A stretch of DNA of 64,000 bases from Aureisphaera galaxeae (lineage in GTDB: Bacteria > Bacteroidota > Bacteroidia > Flavobacteriales > Flavobacteriaceae), in assembly GCF_028561275.1 (NCBI RefSeq), contig NZ_JAQQTF010000002.1:652812-716811 (forward strand), read 5' to 3'. Shown here in pieces: positions 54,887-63,556 of this stretch. Numbering within the stretch: position 1 is the first letter of the stretch; each line of letters opens with the position of its first letter. A model generated the notes under the pieces. It was not told where the DNA came from. It made no database searches and saw nothing but the letters and a program-made list of their open reading frames with translations. The position numbers and the translations under genes were made by a program.

Positions 54887-55276
54887 ATGAATAAAAATGA
54901 ACTGAAACAATTCTATTCTCTAATGATAAAATTAAGAGAATTTAATGAGTCGGATGTGACTGTAGCTCGTAACGAAGTAGGTCAATTACTTAGTTATATT
55001 GAAAGAACCGTAATATATGATGCTAACGATTTAGTGTTTTACGAGGTTGCCAATTTTTTTGCCTATATCCGGGATTATCCTTTGCACCTAATAACTACAG
55101 AAACTCGGCTGAAAAATGAACTTAGAATGTCAATAAAAGGCAAAGAACACATGCGGGTGCCGTTTACCAAATTCGTACGAAAATTGGGAGGTTCTAAAAT
55201 AGTAACTGGCCCTGAGTGCAGAAAATGCAAGACGGTTGGTGATTGCGTTGAACTTATAAAATCAAAGCTGTCATGA
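54887..55276 (+). CDS. Small cytoplasmic protein with C-terminal Cys cluster
   Basis: A 129-residue protein of unknown family, predicted mostly helical for residues 1-75 (LKQFYSLMIKLREFNESDVTV, ARNEVGQLLSYIERTVIY, FFAYIRDYPLHLITTETRLK). The last 25 residues carry a cysteine trio (ECRKCKTVGDCVELI), which could bind a metal or form redox thiols. There is no signal peptide. It overlaps the next gene by 4 bases (ATGA), so the two are translationally coupled. It is first in the AT-rich five-gene island and follows a promoter-like pair at 54833-54864. Function unknown. Confidence 0.7.
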   Translation: MNKNELKQFYSLMIKLREFNESDVTVARNEVGQLLSYIERTVIYDANDLVFYEVANFFAYIRDYPLHLITTETRLKNELRMSIKGKEHMRVPFTKFVRKLGGSKIVTGPECRKCKTVGDCVELIKSKLS

Positions 55277-56253
55277 GAAATTTCGTCCTTATTATTTTCG
55301 TTGTTACTTTTAGTAATACTTTTTCTCAAGAAATTGACACAGATACTCACAGGGTTAGCATAAAAGACACTGCCTCAAGCCCGATGAGTAAAGCACGTGA
55401 TACTATATATCTTCAAAATTTCTTTCTCAGAAAATCAGCCGAAGACTATCTAGCAAACAGCCAGTCCAAACAAGCAAACGAAGGTGCAATTTTTGCTTTC
55501 AATAATCCAAAAGATGGAGAGTCTTCATATAGTATAAATGCCTCTGCTATTTATGCTGTAAATGTTGAAAATAGTGATGAAGCTAGAACTCAGGCATTTT
55601 CATCATATTTCCAATATGATAGAAACAATCTAATAGATAAAGAACAAGATAATATGAAGACCGGTATAATGTATACCGACAATTTTTTGTACAACTCTAA
55701 AAATGATCTTGAATTCAGGTTTAAACCGGAGTTATCTTTATCCGGTTCCTTTAGAAAGGATTATGAGAATAATTTCGATGCCGTCCAAATAAATGCAGTT
55801 CTAACCCCTCTTCTATATCATTATTTCAGCAAGTATTCTTTTTATGATCCTTCTCCAGGGCTTCCCTATAGTGAAATACCTTTGTTCGGTGGATTTTTCA
55901 ATTATTCGATGAATGTTGGATTTGAATACGACTATCGCTTTAATGGTGAAAACTCAAAGTTCGATGGCAACCTTCTTAGAACTTTTTCTCAATTTAAAGC
56001 AAATCTTGAATTTTTCGAATTACTTTCTTTTAGCATGGATTGGCAATATCGATATAACCTTTGGAATACCACCGGGTTTAGTGATTCCAGCTTCTCTTTC
56101 TTTACTGGTAAAATTGAGTTCATAACAAAATTTGCAAAACTCCCAACCTTTGCTCCATCGATTGGGTTAGTTTATGTCAACGGAGAAAACCCAAGTGTTG
56201 GCTTTGCAAAACAGTCCTACTATGCACTTCACCTTTCGCTTAGAATCAACTAA
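55273..56253 (+). CDS. Secreted beta-rich protein, probable outer-membrane barrel
   Basis: A 326-residue protein with signal MRNFVLIIFVVTFSNTFSQ. After about 65 polar residues come many alternating strands: SSYSINASAIYAVNVENS, YFQYDRNNLIDKEQ, MKTGIMYTDNFLYNSKNDLEFRFKPELSLSGS, VGFEYDYRFNGENSKFDGN, LSFSMDWQYRYNLWNT and, at the end, AKQSYYALHLSLRIN. The pattern fits an outer-membrane beta-barrel with a short N-terminal periplasmic extension. The family is unknown to me. Its start overlaps the preceding small gene by 4 bases, and the peptidase gene begins 14 bases after its stop. Confidence 0.65.
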   Translation: MRNFVLIIFVVTFSNTFSQEIDTDTHRVSIKDTASSPMSKARDTIYLQNFFLRKSAEDYLANSQSKQANEGAIFAFNNPKDGESSYSINASAIYAVNVENSDEARTQAFSSYFQYDRNNLIDKEQDNMKTGIMYTDNFLYNSKNDLEFRFKPELSLSGSFRKDYENNFDAVQINAVLTPLLYHYFSKYSFYDPSPGLPYSEIPLFGGFFNYSMNVGFEYDYRFNGENSKFDGNLLRTFSQFKANLEFFELLSFSMDWQYRYNLWNTTGFSDSSFSFFTGKIEFITKFAKLPTFAPSIGLVYVNGENPSVGFAKQSYYALHLSLRIN

Positions 56254-56267
56254 TTGTTAAAACTAAC

Positions 56268-57572
56268 TTGAGTAGAATTGATCAATTCTACTCAAGTTAT
56301 AATAAAACCTTATCAAATATGCGTCTAATAATTGAATCCGATTCGGATATAAAAGAACTTTTGGAAAACTTCCAGGGTCAGTTCAATTTGTCCTTCAAGC
56401 CACCTATAGAGAATAAAATGATTGATCTTTTATTCCAATCAAATCCGTCGTTGGATTACGGCATATTGCAGGCTATTAACGAATCCTATGACATTGTTGA
56501 AGTTGACGATGTCAACAATATCAACGAATTGATTGAGTCATTTTATAATATCGACAGTATAAAGACTATTCACAAGGATGTTGAAATACAGTTCGAAACT
56601 ACCCACTTAGGAGGATACTCTGCATCCCCGGAAAATTATGCAAGACATGACATTAATAGAGTTATGGAGCTAATAGGTTTTGATGCTGAATTACTGGGAA
56701 AAGAAGAATTAAATAATGGTTCGCCTACAATAGTCGCAGTTGTTGATAGTGGAGTGGACTATTATAATAACAATATTAAGAATAGTCTATGGATGAACGA
56801 GGCTCAAACGGGGTATGGATTTAACCTCAGTCGAGGAAACGAAGGAGATATCTTGAACGTTTTTGATGACTGGAGTTCGGGAATTCATCGCGGCCATGGA
56901 ACCCACATTACAGGACTAATCTCAGGTTCTTTAAAAGTGAATGAGACATTAGGCGTTTTTCCCATGGCGAAGGTTCTTACGATTAAGATTCTTCCTAGCA
57001 GAAAAACCTATTTTTCAGATGCTTGCTTAGCAATGGTGTTGGCTGTCCTCCATGGAGCATCTGTAATTAATTGTAGTTGGACTTTCCCTGAAAACTCAAT
57101 CAATGACAATCTTAAATTGTTGATGGATAAGACATTAAATTTTTTGAAAAAAAAGAACTGTATCCCTGTTTTTTCTGCCATGAACCTTGGTTCTAATGTA
57201 GACGATTATTATCCACAAAACATTAGTGAGATTATTACGGTAGGAGCAACTAATTATGAATCTGGTAAAGCTGATTTTTCCAATTGGGGGAGTAAAGTTG
57301 ATTTCTGGGCACCAGGTAAAGACATCTGGAGTCTCACTCCCAAAGAGACAAGACTGATACAAAAAAGTGGCACTTCGATGTCAGCTCCATTTGTGAGTGC
57401 TACAATTGCTATGCTAAAAAAAATGAAATCGGACCTTGACTTAGAGCAAATTAGAGAGATTCTAATCGAATCTGGGACCAAAATTGATATGCAATGGCCG
57501 GATGGCAAGGCTAGAGTAATCCGATTGAATATTTCAGGAGCTATTAACTACTTAGAAAATAATTATTTATAA
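56268..57572 (+). CDS. Subtilisin-family (S8) peptidase lacking signal peptide
   Basis: A 434-residue serine peptidase. Catalytic residues: Asp160 in VAVVDSGVDYY, His210 in GHGTHITGLISG and Ser370 in SGTSMSAPFVSA, with oxyanion Asn306 in VFSAMNLGSN. Residues 1-150 make an uncharacterised N-terminal domain (ELLENFQGQFNLSFKP, NNINELIESFYNIDSIKTIHKD), like propeptides of other S8 enzymes but without a signal peptide or membrane segment, so the enzyme is probably cytoplasmic. A TTG at 56268 is the start in this frame; an ATG at 56319 would shorten it by 17 residues. It stands between the barrel gene and a small gene, both within 20 bases. Target unknown. Confidence 0.88.
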   Translation: MSRIDQFYSSYNKTLSNMRLIIESDSDIKELLENFQGQFNLSFKPPIENKMIDLLFQSNPSLDYGILQAINESYDIVEVDDVNNINELIESFYNIDSIKTIHKDVEIQFETTHLGGYSASPENYARHDINRVMELIGFDAELLGKEELNNGSPTIVAVVDSGVDYYNNNIKNSLWMNEAQTGYGFNLSRGNEGDILNVFDDWSSGIHRGHGTHITGLISGSLKVNETLGVFPMAKVLTIKILPSRKTYFSDACLAMVLAVLHGASVINCSWTFPENSINDNLKLLMDKTLNFLKKKNCIPVFSAMNLGSNVDDYYPQNISEIITVGATNYESGKADFSNWGSKVDFWAPGKDIWSLTPKETRLIQKSGTSMSAPFVSATIAMLKKMKSDLDLEQIREILIESGTKIDMQWPDGKARVIRLNISGAINYLENNYL

Positions 57573-57589
57573 CTTTAAATGTATTAATT

Positions 57590-58060
57590 ATGAATGAGAA
57601 TTTTGTACCTGAAACAGTGAGCGATGTTCGCTCAAAAATTTTTACAACCTTAAACTTAGGAGATGGAGATAATTTTCAACTATTGCACAATGATGTTAAT
57701 GGGTGTCAGAGTTTCCAGCTTTTTGGTAAGATTACTGGAAGACGACCCAATAATGATTTTAAATTACAAAAAATCGAATTTAAAATTGTTAACAGTAATG
57801 TGCCAGATGGGGCACCCTATTATTGTGTTAGTGATGCCAAGATATCCCGTACTTCAAGGGATGGTGTGAATGTAGATGTTTTTGTGAATATTAAGCCCTT
57901 GGGGTCAAAGAGCACTGGGATAGACTTTACATATGAATTGGAGGAAGAGTTTTTAATAAGAATGGGAGATATATTAGATTATCATGTTCGAGAGGAAGGA
58001 GTGATCGGAGGAAATCGTTTTGGGAACCCATGCAAAAATATGGCAACTTATTTCAAATAA
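57590..58060 (+). CDS. Small protein of unknown family after the peptidase
   Basis: A 156-residue protein (MNENFVPETVSDVRSKIFTT...) without signal peptide or membrane segment. It looks like a beta-sandwich-like domain: ITGRRPNNDFKLQKIEFKIVN, PYYCVSDAKISRTSRDGVNVDVFVNIKP and IDFTYELEEEFLIRMGDILDYHVREEG. It has three cysteines, in NGCQSF, PYYCVSD and NPCKNM. It is encoded 17 bases after the peptidase stop, and the regulator ATG overlaps its TAA (TAATG). Being next to a non-secreted peptidase, it could be its substrate, inhibitor or cofactor; this is inference only. Confidence 0.65.
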   Translation: MNENFVPETVSDVRSKIFTTLNLGDGDNFQLLHNDVNGCQSFQLFGKITGRRPNNDFKLQKIEFKIVNSNVPDGAPYYCVSDAKISRTSRDGVNVDVFVNIKPLGSKSTGIDFTYELEEEFLIRMGDILDYHVREEGVIGGNRFGNPCKNMATYFK

Positions 58061-59616
58061 TGCTTATGGAGAAATTCTTGGTAGGTATATTATGTTTAAT
58101 ATCAAACCATTTAATTTGGGCTCAAGATGATCAATATTACCAAGTAATCTTTGAGCATTTTAAAGAGTTCAATTTGGAAAGTGCCTATCAATTAATTAAT
58201 CTAGAAGATGATGATGATGAAATATTGAGATATATTCAATTCGATTATGACTATTTCGTCAATGGGGAGATGTCAGAAGATAGGTTAAAAAATTTAGAGT
58301 CATTTCGTAAATACAGTTACTTGGATAGTGTGATCTTTTATAACCTCAAAGGTGATCACCTTTTAAGAAGAACGTTTCGGGATGACTCTATTGCTTTTTC
58401 TTGCTACTTAAAAAGTCTGAGGTTGTCGGAAGAAAATAATGACTCTTTTTGGGTGAGTGAAACCTTGAGAAGGATCAATTGGTACTTTGTTCAGAATCCT
58501 AGTGACGTTGATCTATACAAAAAATATGTCCAAGAGATTCAAAATTACACTGAATCTTCGGCGGATAAATTTTGGGCTAAATATTATTTAGTCATTTATG
58601 ACATGACGGTTTCTGCAATTGATGGAGATGAATTGGAATCGCCAAAGATGAGATTTCACCCAGATGATTTTTCTCGGATTGAAAATAGTTTTGAATTACT
58701 TATCGAATTGTCAGATGGTAAACCTTTATTGTCAGGTTTAACTCTTCATATGAAGGGTCTTTTTTTAGGAGAAAATGTCTTTAAGATTGAAGATGCGATT
58801 TCAAGTGTTGACGAGGCTATTAAAATGTATCCTGGTAGCAGTTATTATGAGTGGTTAAGAAGAACAAAGTCTCTCACGCTTCTAGCGAACTTAAAGTTTA
58901 AGAATGGGAAGGTTGATGAAGCCATTGACATTTTACATAGTGCTCTTAGAAGCGAATTCGCTTCTAATGACTTAGGGCTTAGGAAGTCGATCTATCGTAA
59001 CTTAGAGTTAATTCACTCGTCGAACAAAGTCTGGGATAGCTCTAGACACTACCTAAAACTTTTTCGTAAAGTAGAAAACGAATTAAAACTACAAGAGAAC
59101 GCCTTTAGAATTAGGCAGCAAGAAATTCTATTAGAACTTGAGGGAAAGGAAAAAACGATAACAGGACTCAGGAGAATAGTAGAGTCCTTTAAAAGACATA
59201 AACTTATATATGGTTTAATAATATTTGGTGTCTTTCTAATTGCGAGCTATTCGGCATATCGATGGTGGGATGAAGATCGAAAGTATAAAACTTTAAAAAA
59301 GGAGCTTACTGAAACTGGAATGACTATCAAAAAGGTCAAAATAATATTTGCCGAGTTAATATATGTAGAATCAATTAAGCACCATTTGACTCTTTACATG
59401 GAAGACAAAGACGGCATCAAAGAAGAGATTATTAGATTTCAAATTGGCAAATTGGAACCGCTCTTGCCTTCCTATTTTAGACGCAGCCATAACAGTTATA
59501 TTGTCAACAAGAAATTTGTTCGTCACGAATTGGCTGATAAAGTAATATTAAAAACAGGGCAGCACATTCCAATATCTAGAACTTATAAGGATAGTTTTAA
59601 ATCTGAAGACCGTTAG
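58060..59616 (+). CDS. Membrane TPR protein with C-terminal LytTR DNA-binding domain
   Basis: A 518-residue one-component regulator. I start it at the ATG at 58060 (TAATG with the previous gene), giving a signal-like MLMEKFLVGILCLISNHLIW; an ATG at 58030 inside the upstream gene would add ten residues. TPR-like repeats fill residues ~60-360 (FWVSETLRRINWYFVQNPSD, DEAIDILHSALRSEF), then a coiled coil (NAFRIRQQEILLELEGKEKTI), a transmembrane helix (LIYGLIIFGVFLIASYSAYRWW) and a LytTR domain (IIFAELIYVESIKHHLTLYME, FRRSHNSYIVNKKFV, HIPISRTYK). The TPR side is periplasmic and the DNA-binding side cytoplasmic. It probably controls the island; its stop lies at the repeat boundary. Confidence 0.85.
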   Translation: MLMEKFLVGILCLISNHLIWAQDDQYYQVIFEHFKEFNLESAYQLINLEDDDDEILRYIQFDYDYFVNGEMSEDRLKNLESFRKYSYLDSVIFYNLKGDHLLRRTFRDDSIAFSCYLKSLRLSEENNDSFWVSETLRRINWYFVQNPSDVDLYKKYVQEIQNYTESSADKFWAKYYLVIYDMTVSAIDGDELESPKMRFHPDDFSRIENSFELLIELSDGKPLLSGLTLHMKGLFLGENVFKIEDAISSVDEAIKMYPGSSYYEWLRRTKSLTLLANLKFKNGKVDEAIDILHSALRSEFASNDLGLRKSIYRNLELIHSSNKVWDSSRHYLKLFRKVENELKLQENAFRIRQQEILLELEGKEKTITGLRRIVESFKRHKLIYGLIIFGVFLIASYSAYRWWDEDRKYKTLKKELTETGMTIKKVKIIFAELIYVESIKHHLTLYMEDKDGIKEEIIRFQIGKLEPLLPSYFRRSHNSYIVNKKFVRHELADKVILKTGQHIPISRTYKDSFKSEDR

Positions 59617-59787
59617 GGTTTTAACATCATGCGGTGCCTCCAAGATTCATTACTCCGCAATGTTCCTTTAGTACCGCTTCGGTAAATTGAAACCCTAACT
59701 GCCTCCGGCAGTTGGTTTTGCCTTTTTGCTTCTTTTGCGAATCTTCCGATTCGACAATCACCAAAAAAGAAAACCCCAAGCTTTCGC
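59613..59787. repeat. 175-bp repeat with decayed tRNA-Phe 3' end (copy 1)
   Basis: Starts TTAGGGTTT exactly at the LytTR stop codon and shows a degenerate tRNA-Phe 3' end (minus strand) around 59630-59650, then the hairpin AACTGCC/GGCAGTT at 59697-59713 followed by T-rich sequence. Copy 2 starts 175 bases later with the same order of elements. The terminator arm of copy 1 is missing, cut at the island junction. Confidence 0.75.
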
Positions 59788-59796
59788 TTAGGGTTT
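59763..59796 (-). terminator. Terminator-like hairpin of copy 2
   Basis: AACCCCAAGC (59772-59781) pairs with GCTTAGGGTT (59786-59795) around a TTTC loop; on the minus strand it is followed by TTCTTTTTT. It occupies the same place relative to its tRNA remnant as the true tRNA terminator at 59945-59975. Confidence 0.65.
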
Positions 59797-59962
59797 CAAC
59801 ATCATGTGGTGTCTCCAGGATTCAACACTCAGTGTTGTTCCTTTGAACCCAAAGTTGCAAATGCAAAACCCAAACTGCATAGCAGTTTAATCTTTTTATC
59901 CTTCGGCACTTCGCGAAAGCATACTTTCTCTCCATACCTTGAATAAAAAAACCCGAAACGAA
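59788..59962. repeat. 175-bp repeat with decayed tRNA-Phe 3' end (copy 2)
   Basis: Second unit, with a tRNA-Phe 3' remnant (minus strand) at about 59804-59824 and the hairpin AAACTGC/GCAGTTT at 59872-59888. The hairpin sits exactly 175 bases after the one in copy 1 and has compensating base changes, so the structure rather than the sequence is kept. The intact tRNA follows. Confidence 0.75.
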
Positions 59963-59975
59963 AGTTTCGGGTTTT
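59945..59975 (-). terminator. Terminator of tRNA-Phe
   Basis: A 12-bp stem (59948-59959 with 59964-59975, loop GAAA) followed on the minus strand by a U-tract from the A-run at 59945-59950. It lies 11 bases downstream of the tRNA 3' end. Confidence 0.9.
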
Positions 59976-59985
59976 GCGCTTGATG

Positions 59986-60058
<73 letters not shown>

Positions 60059-60073
60059 TCGGTAATGCGGGTG

Positions 60074-60102
60074 CAAATATAATCCTATTTTGGCTTTTGC
60101 AA
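60074..60102 (-). promoter_or_regulatory. Promoter of tRNA-Phe
   Basis: Minus-strand TTG (60100-60102) and TATATTTG (60074-60081, perfect TAnnTTTG) with 18 bases between; the tRNA 5' end follows 16 bases after the -7 element. A textbook Bacteroidota promoter. Confidence 0.85.
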
Positions 60103-60206
60103 AACATTAATCACAAAAAAATACATTCCTTTTTTACCCTACTTTAATAGTGTCTTAACAAACACAATCCTATCGATATTGTATTTTTAGCGCCTCACTC
60201 CGTGAT

Positions 60207-60941
60207 ATGAACCTAATCATAGATGTAGGAAATACCTCGATCAAGCTGGCTGTCTTTGTCCAGGATGAGCTTGCAAAGCGTGTGGTATCACTTACAGAAA
60301 CCTTTTCCGAAGACCTCGAACAACTGGTGGAAGACTTTCCAAGTCTTCAACATTGTATTGTTTCTTCAGTAGGGGGATTTGGTAAAAAAGAACTCGATCT
60401 CTTAGGTGAAAAGTTCGAAGTACTGGAGCTGAATCACAAAACTCCGGTTCTTTTTCAGAATAACTATGAGACACCCACTACCTTAGGCGTAGATCGTATT
60501 GCCTTGGTAAGCGCTGCCGCGGCCCAATATCCAGATGAAAATATCTTGGTCATCGATGCCGGCAGCTGTATCACCTACGACTTTTTAACCGCCAAGAATG
60601 AATATTTGGGCGGTGCGATTTCACCGGGACTCCAAATGCGCTACAAGGCCCTAAACACTTTTACAGCCAACCTACCGTTATTGGAAACAGAAACACCTGA
60701 AACATTTATTGGTGGGTCTACCCAAGATTCCATGCATATTGGTGTTGTAAAGGGGATGGCGCACGAAATTGACGGGTTCATTGAAGAATATAAGGAGGAT
60801 TTTTATGATTTAACGGTGATTTTAACAGGGGGAGACACTCATTTTTTGCGAGATCGCATAAAAAATGACATCTTTGCCAACTCAAATTTTTTATTAGAGG
60901 GTTTAAACCACATTTTGGAATACAACAAGGATTCATGCTGA
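60207..60941 (+). CDS. coaX: Type III pantothenate kinase CoaX
   Basis: A 244-residue cytoplasmic kinase that phosphorylates pantothenate at the first step of coenzyme A synthesis. Type III marks: IIDVGNTSIKLAVF (residues 4-17, phosphate-binding loop with Asp6), TTLGVDRIALVSAAAAQYP (GxDR, pantothenate site) and VIDAGSCITYDFL followed by GGAISPGLQMRYKAL. The length is normal. The order coaX followed by an outer-membrane protein, a TPR protein and lptC recurs in flavobacteria, so it is the first gene of this conserved cluster. The following gene overlaps its stop by 7 bases. Confidence 0.95.
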   Translation: MNLIIDVGNTSIKLAVFVQDELAKRVVSLTETFSEDLEQLVEDFPSLQHCIVSSVGGFGKKELDLLGEKFEVLELNHKTPVLFQNNYETPTTLGVDRIALVSAAAAQYPDENILVIDAGSCITYDFLTAKNEYLGGAISPGLQMRYKALNTFTANLPLLETETPETFIGGSTQDSMHIGVVKGMAHEIDGFIEEYKEDFYDLTVILTGGDTHFLRDRIKNDIFANSNFLLEGLNHILEYNKDSC

Positions 60942-62176
60942 AACGTTTTTTTATCATTACACTATTGCTCGTCAGTAGTTTGGCAATTGCTCAAGAAGGA
61001 ACTACCTCACCCTACTCATTCTTCGGGGTTGGTTCTTTAAAGTTCAAGGGAACCGTAGAAAATAGAGCAATGGGAGGACTAAGCGTTTTTACCGATAGTA
61101 TCCACCTTAATTTACAAAACCCTGCCAGTGTTTCTGGTCTTCGACGGGTGAACTATTCCATCGCAGGAAGTCATCAATACAACCGATTGGCAACGGAGCA
61201 AGATTCACAAAATGCTACTACAACGACCTTGGATTACCTAGCTATAGGAATTCCCATGGGAAAATTTGGAGCCAACTTCGGATTGGTACCCTTAACTTCT
61301 ACAGGATATAAACTGCAGAACGAAGTTGGGGGAAGTCTTACACAATTTGAAGGTAGCGGTGGACTTAACAAAGCATTCTTGGCGATAGGATATCAAATTA
61401 CCTCGGATTTGAGTATTGGAATTGACGCCAACTACAATTTCGGAAATATAGAAAACATTGCCACCAATACCCAAGAAGGGATAGAATTTGGAAGTCAGGA
61501 AATTAATAGGTCAACCCTATTAGGTTTCAACTTTAATTTTGGCGCCATGTACAAGACCATGGTTACTGAAGATTTACAGATGATGGCAAGCGTTACCTAT
61601 ACGCCAGAGACCGACCTTTCCTCGGAAAATGAGCGTGTAGTTGCAAGTATCCAAGAGCTTCCTAATGGAGCTATTAGGCCTTTGGATATCAGGGAAATAG
61701 CAGTAGATGATAGCGATTTGACCTTCCCATCCCAGTTTTCTGTTGGATCAGGAATTGGGAAGCCTAAAAAATGGTTCGTTGGAGCCGAGTATACTTCGCA
61801 AAAAACCAGTAACTTTACGAACCGATCTTTCGACCTCCCCAATGTCGCTTTTGAGGATGCCTCTCAATTTAGTGTGGGAGGATTTTACATTCCCAACTAC
61901 AATGCTTTTGGAAACTACTTTAAACGAGTGGTTTACAGGGCTGGGGTGCGATTTGATGGAACGGGAATTAATGTTAATAACGAATCGATAAATGAATTTG
62001 GCATATCTTTTGGTATGGGCTTACCTATAGGAGGGAGATTCTCCAATTTAAACCTAGGATTTGAGTTCGGACAACGAGGAACAAAAAGTGCAGGTTTAGT
62101 GCAAGAGACTTTCTTTACTACATTCATAAGTTTGTCGCTCAATGACAAGTGGTTTGAAAAAAGATATTATGATTAA
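60935..62176 (+). CDS. Outer-membrane beta-barrel protein after coaX
   Basis: A 413-residue protein with signal MLKRFFIITLLLVSSLAIAQ. It has a beta-barrel pattern (YSFFGVGSLKFKGTVENRAMGG, VFTDSIHLNLQNPASVSGLRRV, LGFNFNFGAMYKTMVTEDLQ, FSVGGFYIPNYNAF and the end FFTTFISLSLNDKWF). The MGGLSV / NLQNPAS opening resembles the PorV/FadL-like outer-membrane proteins of Bacteroidota, but I cannot assign a specific role. It overlaps coaX by 7 bases and precedes the TPR gene by 19 bases, keeping the flavobacterial order. Outer-membrane location is likely. Confidence 0.78.
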   Translation: MLKRFFIITLLLVSSLAIAQEGTTSPYSFFGVGSLKFKGTVENRAMGGLSVFTDSIHLNLQNPASVSGLRRVNYSIAGSHQYNRLATEQDSQNATTTTLDYLAIGIPMGKFGANFGLVPLTSTGYKLQNEVGGSLTQFEGSGGLNKAFLAIGYQITSDLSIGIDANYNFGNIENIATNTQEGIEFGSQEINRSTLLGFNFNFGAMYKTMVTEDLQMMASVTYTPETDLSSENERVVASIQELPNGAIRPLDIREIAVDDSDLTFPSQFSVGSGIGKPKKWFVGAEYTSQKTSNFTNRSFDLPNVAFEDASQFSVGGFYIPNYNAFGNYFKRVVYRAGVRFDGTGINVNNESINEFGISFGMGLPIGGRFSNLNLGFEFGQRGTKSAGLVQETFFTTFISLSLNDKWFEKRYYD

Positions 62177-62195
62177 TTACAAAAATACTAACACG

Positions 62196-63554
62196 ATGAA
62201 AACGAAAGTTATTTTATTAGTAGCAGCTTTGACGCTTACTTTTAGCAGTAACATGCTGGCGCAGATGGACGAATGCGTGGTTACCGCATCCTTGTTCATA
62301 GAGCCTGCTAAGGCAAAAAACTACGATGCAGCCTTGCCACACTATGACAAGGTGATTAAAGAATGTCCTACCTATAGTTTGGCGACCTACCAGTATGGTG
62401 CCAAAATGTTCGAACACTTCATTAAGAAAGGTGATAAGTCCAAAATTGCCAACTACGAGAGTAACTACAATCTGATGAAGACCAACTATCCTGCTAAAAC
62501 AAAAGTAGGAAAGGAAATGGCTAAGATTGCTCAGATTAAATACGATAATAAAATGGAGGCTAAGGAAGAGCTGTTTGCCGCTTTCGATAAGGCCTATAAG
62601 ACGGACGAGAAAACTTTCACCAGTCCTAAGAGTTTATACACATACTTCTCTTTAGCCAAGGACCTTTATGATGAGGGTAAGAAGGACATTCAGGAAGTTT
62701 TCGACCTTTATGATGTGATGCAGGAAAAAATTAGTAAGGAAGAAGTGAAGTATGCAGGGAAGTTGTCGAAGTTGATCGAAAAAGAACAAGGAGGAACTGC
62801 TTTGACCGCTAAAGAGGCGAAAAAAGTAAAAGGATACGAAACGAATTTGGGAAGCTATGGAAAGATCAAGGGGAGTATCGATACCAAATTAGGTAGTATT
62901 GCCGACTGTAGCAACTTGGTTCCTCTATATGAGAAACTATGGGAAGAAAAGAAAAACGACGTGAGCTGGTTGAAGAGTGCTGCTGGAAAGTTGAACTCCA
63001 GAGACTGTGATACGCCAATGTTCTTCCAAATGGTACAGCAGTTACACACCCTACAACCTTCTGCATCCTCTGCCTTCTACTTAGGAAGATTGGCTGCAAA
63101 GGATGGAAAGCCAAGCCAGGCGAAGAGCTACTATGAGCAGGCGATCGAGTTGGAGACAGATCCTAACCAAAAAGTGAAGTACTACTACAACTTGGCCGAG
63201 AACTACAGAAAGAAAGGTAGCTATGGGCAAGCGAGAAAGTACTACAGAGATATGCTAGACATTAAGCCGAATGCTGGGTCTGCTTACCTTAAGATTGCAA
63301 GTATGTACGCTAAGAGTGCGAACAACTGTGGAAGCAAACCATTTGAAAAAAGAGCCATCAACTGGTTGGCTGCACAAATGGCCGATAAAGCCGCCCGTGT
63401 AGATCCTTCTATTGCTTCTACCGCGAGAAGTGCTGCTAGCAGTTACAGACAAAGGGCTCCTAGTAAGAGTGATATCTTTAGCGAAGGAATGGCTGGAAAG
63501 ACAATTTCCTTTAGCTGTTGGGTAGGAGGAAGCGTTAGGGTTCCTAATCTATAA
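62196..63554 (+). CDS. Secreted TPR protein between coaX and lptC
   Basis: A protein of 452 residues. I start it at the ATG at 62196 because it gives a clean signal peptide (MKTKVILLVAALTLTFSSNM followed by LAQ); longer frames from 62142 or 62169 add unlikely residues overlapping the upstream gene. Helical TPR repeats occur at both ends: KAKNYDAALPHYDKVIKECPT, PSQAKSYYEQAIELETDPNQ, GSYGQARKYYRDMLDIKPNAG. The middle is helical and Lys-rich. Such proteins are exported and probably work in envelope assembly; the neighbouring lptC suggests a link to lipopolysaccharide transport but this is not shown. lptC begins 2 bases after the stop. Confidence 0.8.
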   Translation: MKTKVILLVAALTLTFSSNMLAQMDECVVTASLFIEPAKAKNYDAALPHYDKVIKECPTYSLATYQYGAKMFEHFIKKGDKSKIANYESNYNLMKTNYPAKTKVGKEMAKIAQIKYDNKMEAKEELFAAFDKAYKTDEKTFTSPKSLYTYFSLAKDLYDEGKKDIQEVFDLYDVMQEKISKEEVKYAGKLSKLIEKEQGGTALTAKEAKKVKGYETNLGSYGKIKGSIDTKLGSIADCSNLVPLYEKLWEEKKNDVSWLKSAAGKLNSRDCDTPMFFQMVQQLHTLQPSASSAFYLGRLAAKDGKPSQAKSYYEQAIELETDPNQKVKYYYNLAENYRKKGSYGQARKYYRDMLDIKPNAGSAYLKIASMYAKSANNCGSKPFEKRAINWLAAQMADKAARVDPSIASTARSAASSYRQRAPSKSDIFSEGMAGKTISFSCWVGGSVRVPNL

Positions 63555-63556
63555 GA

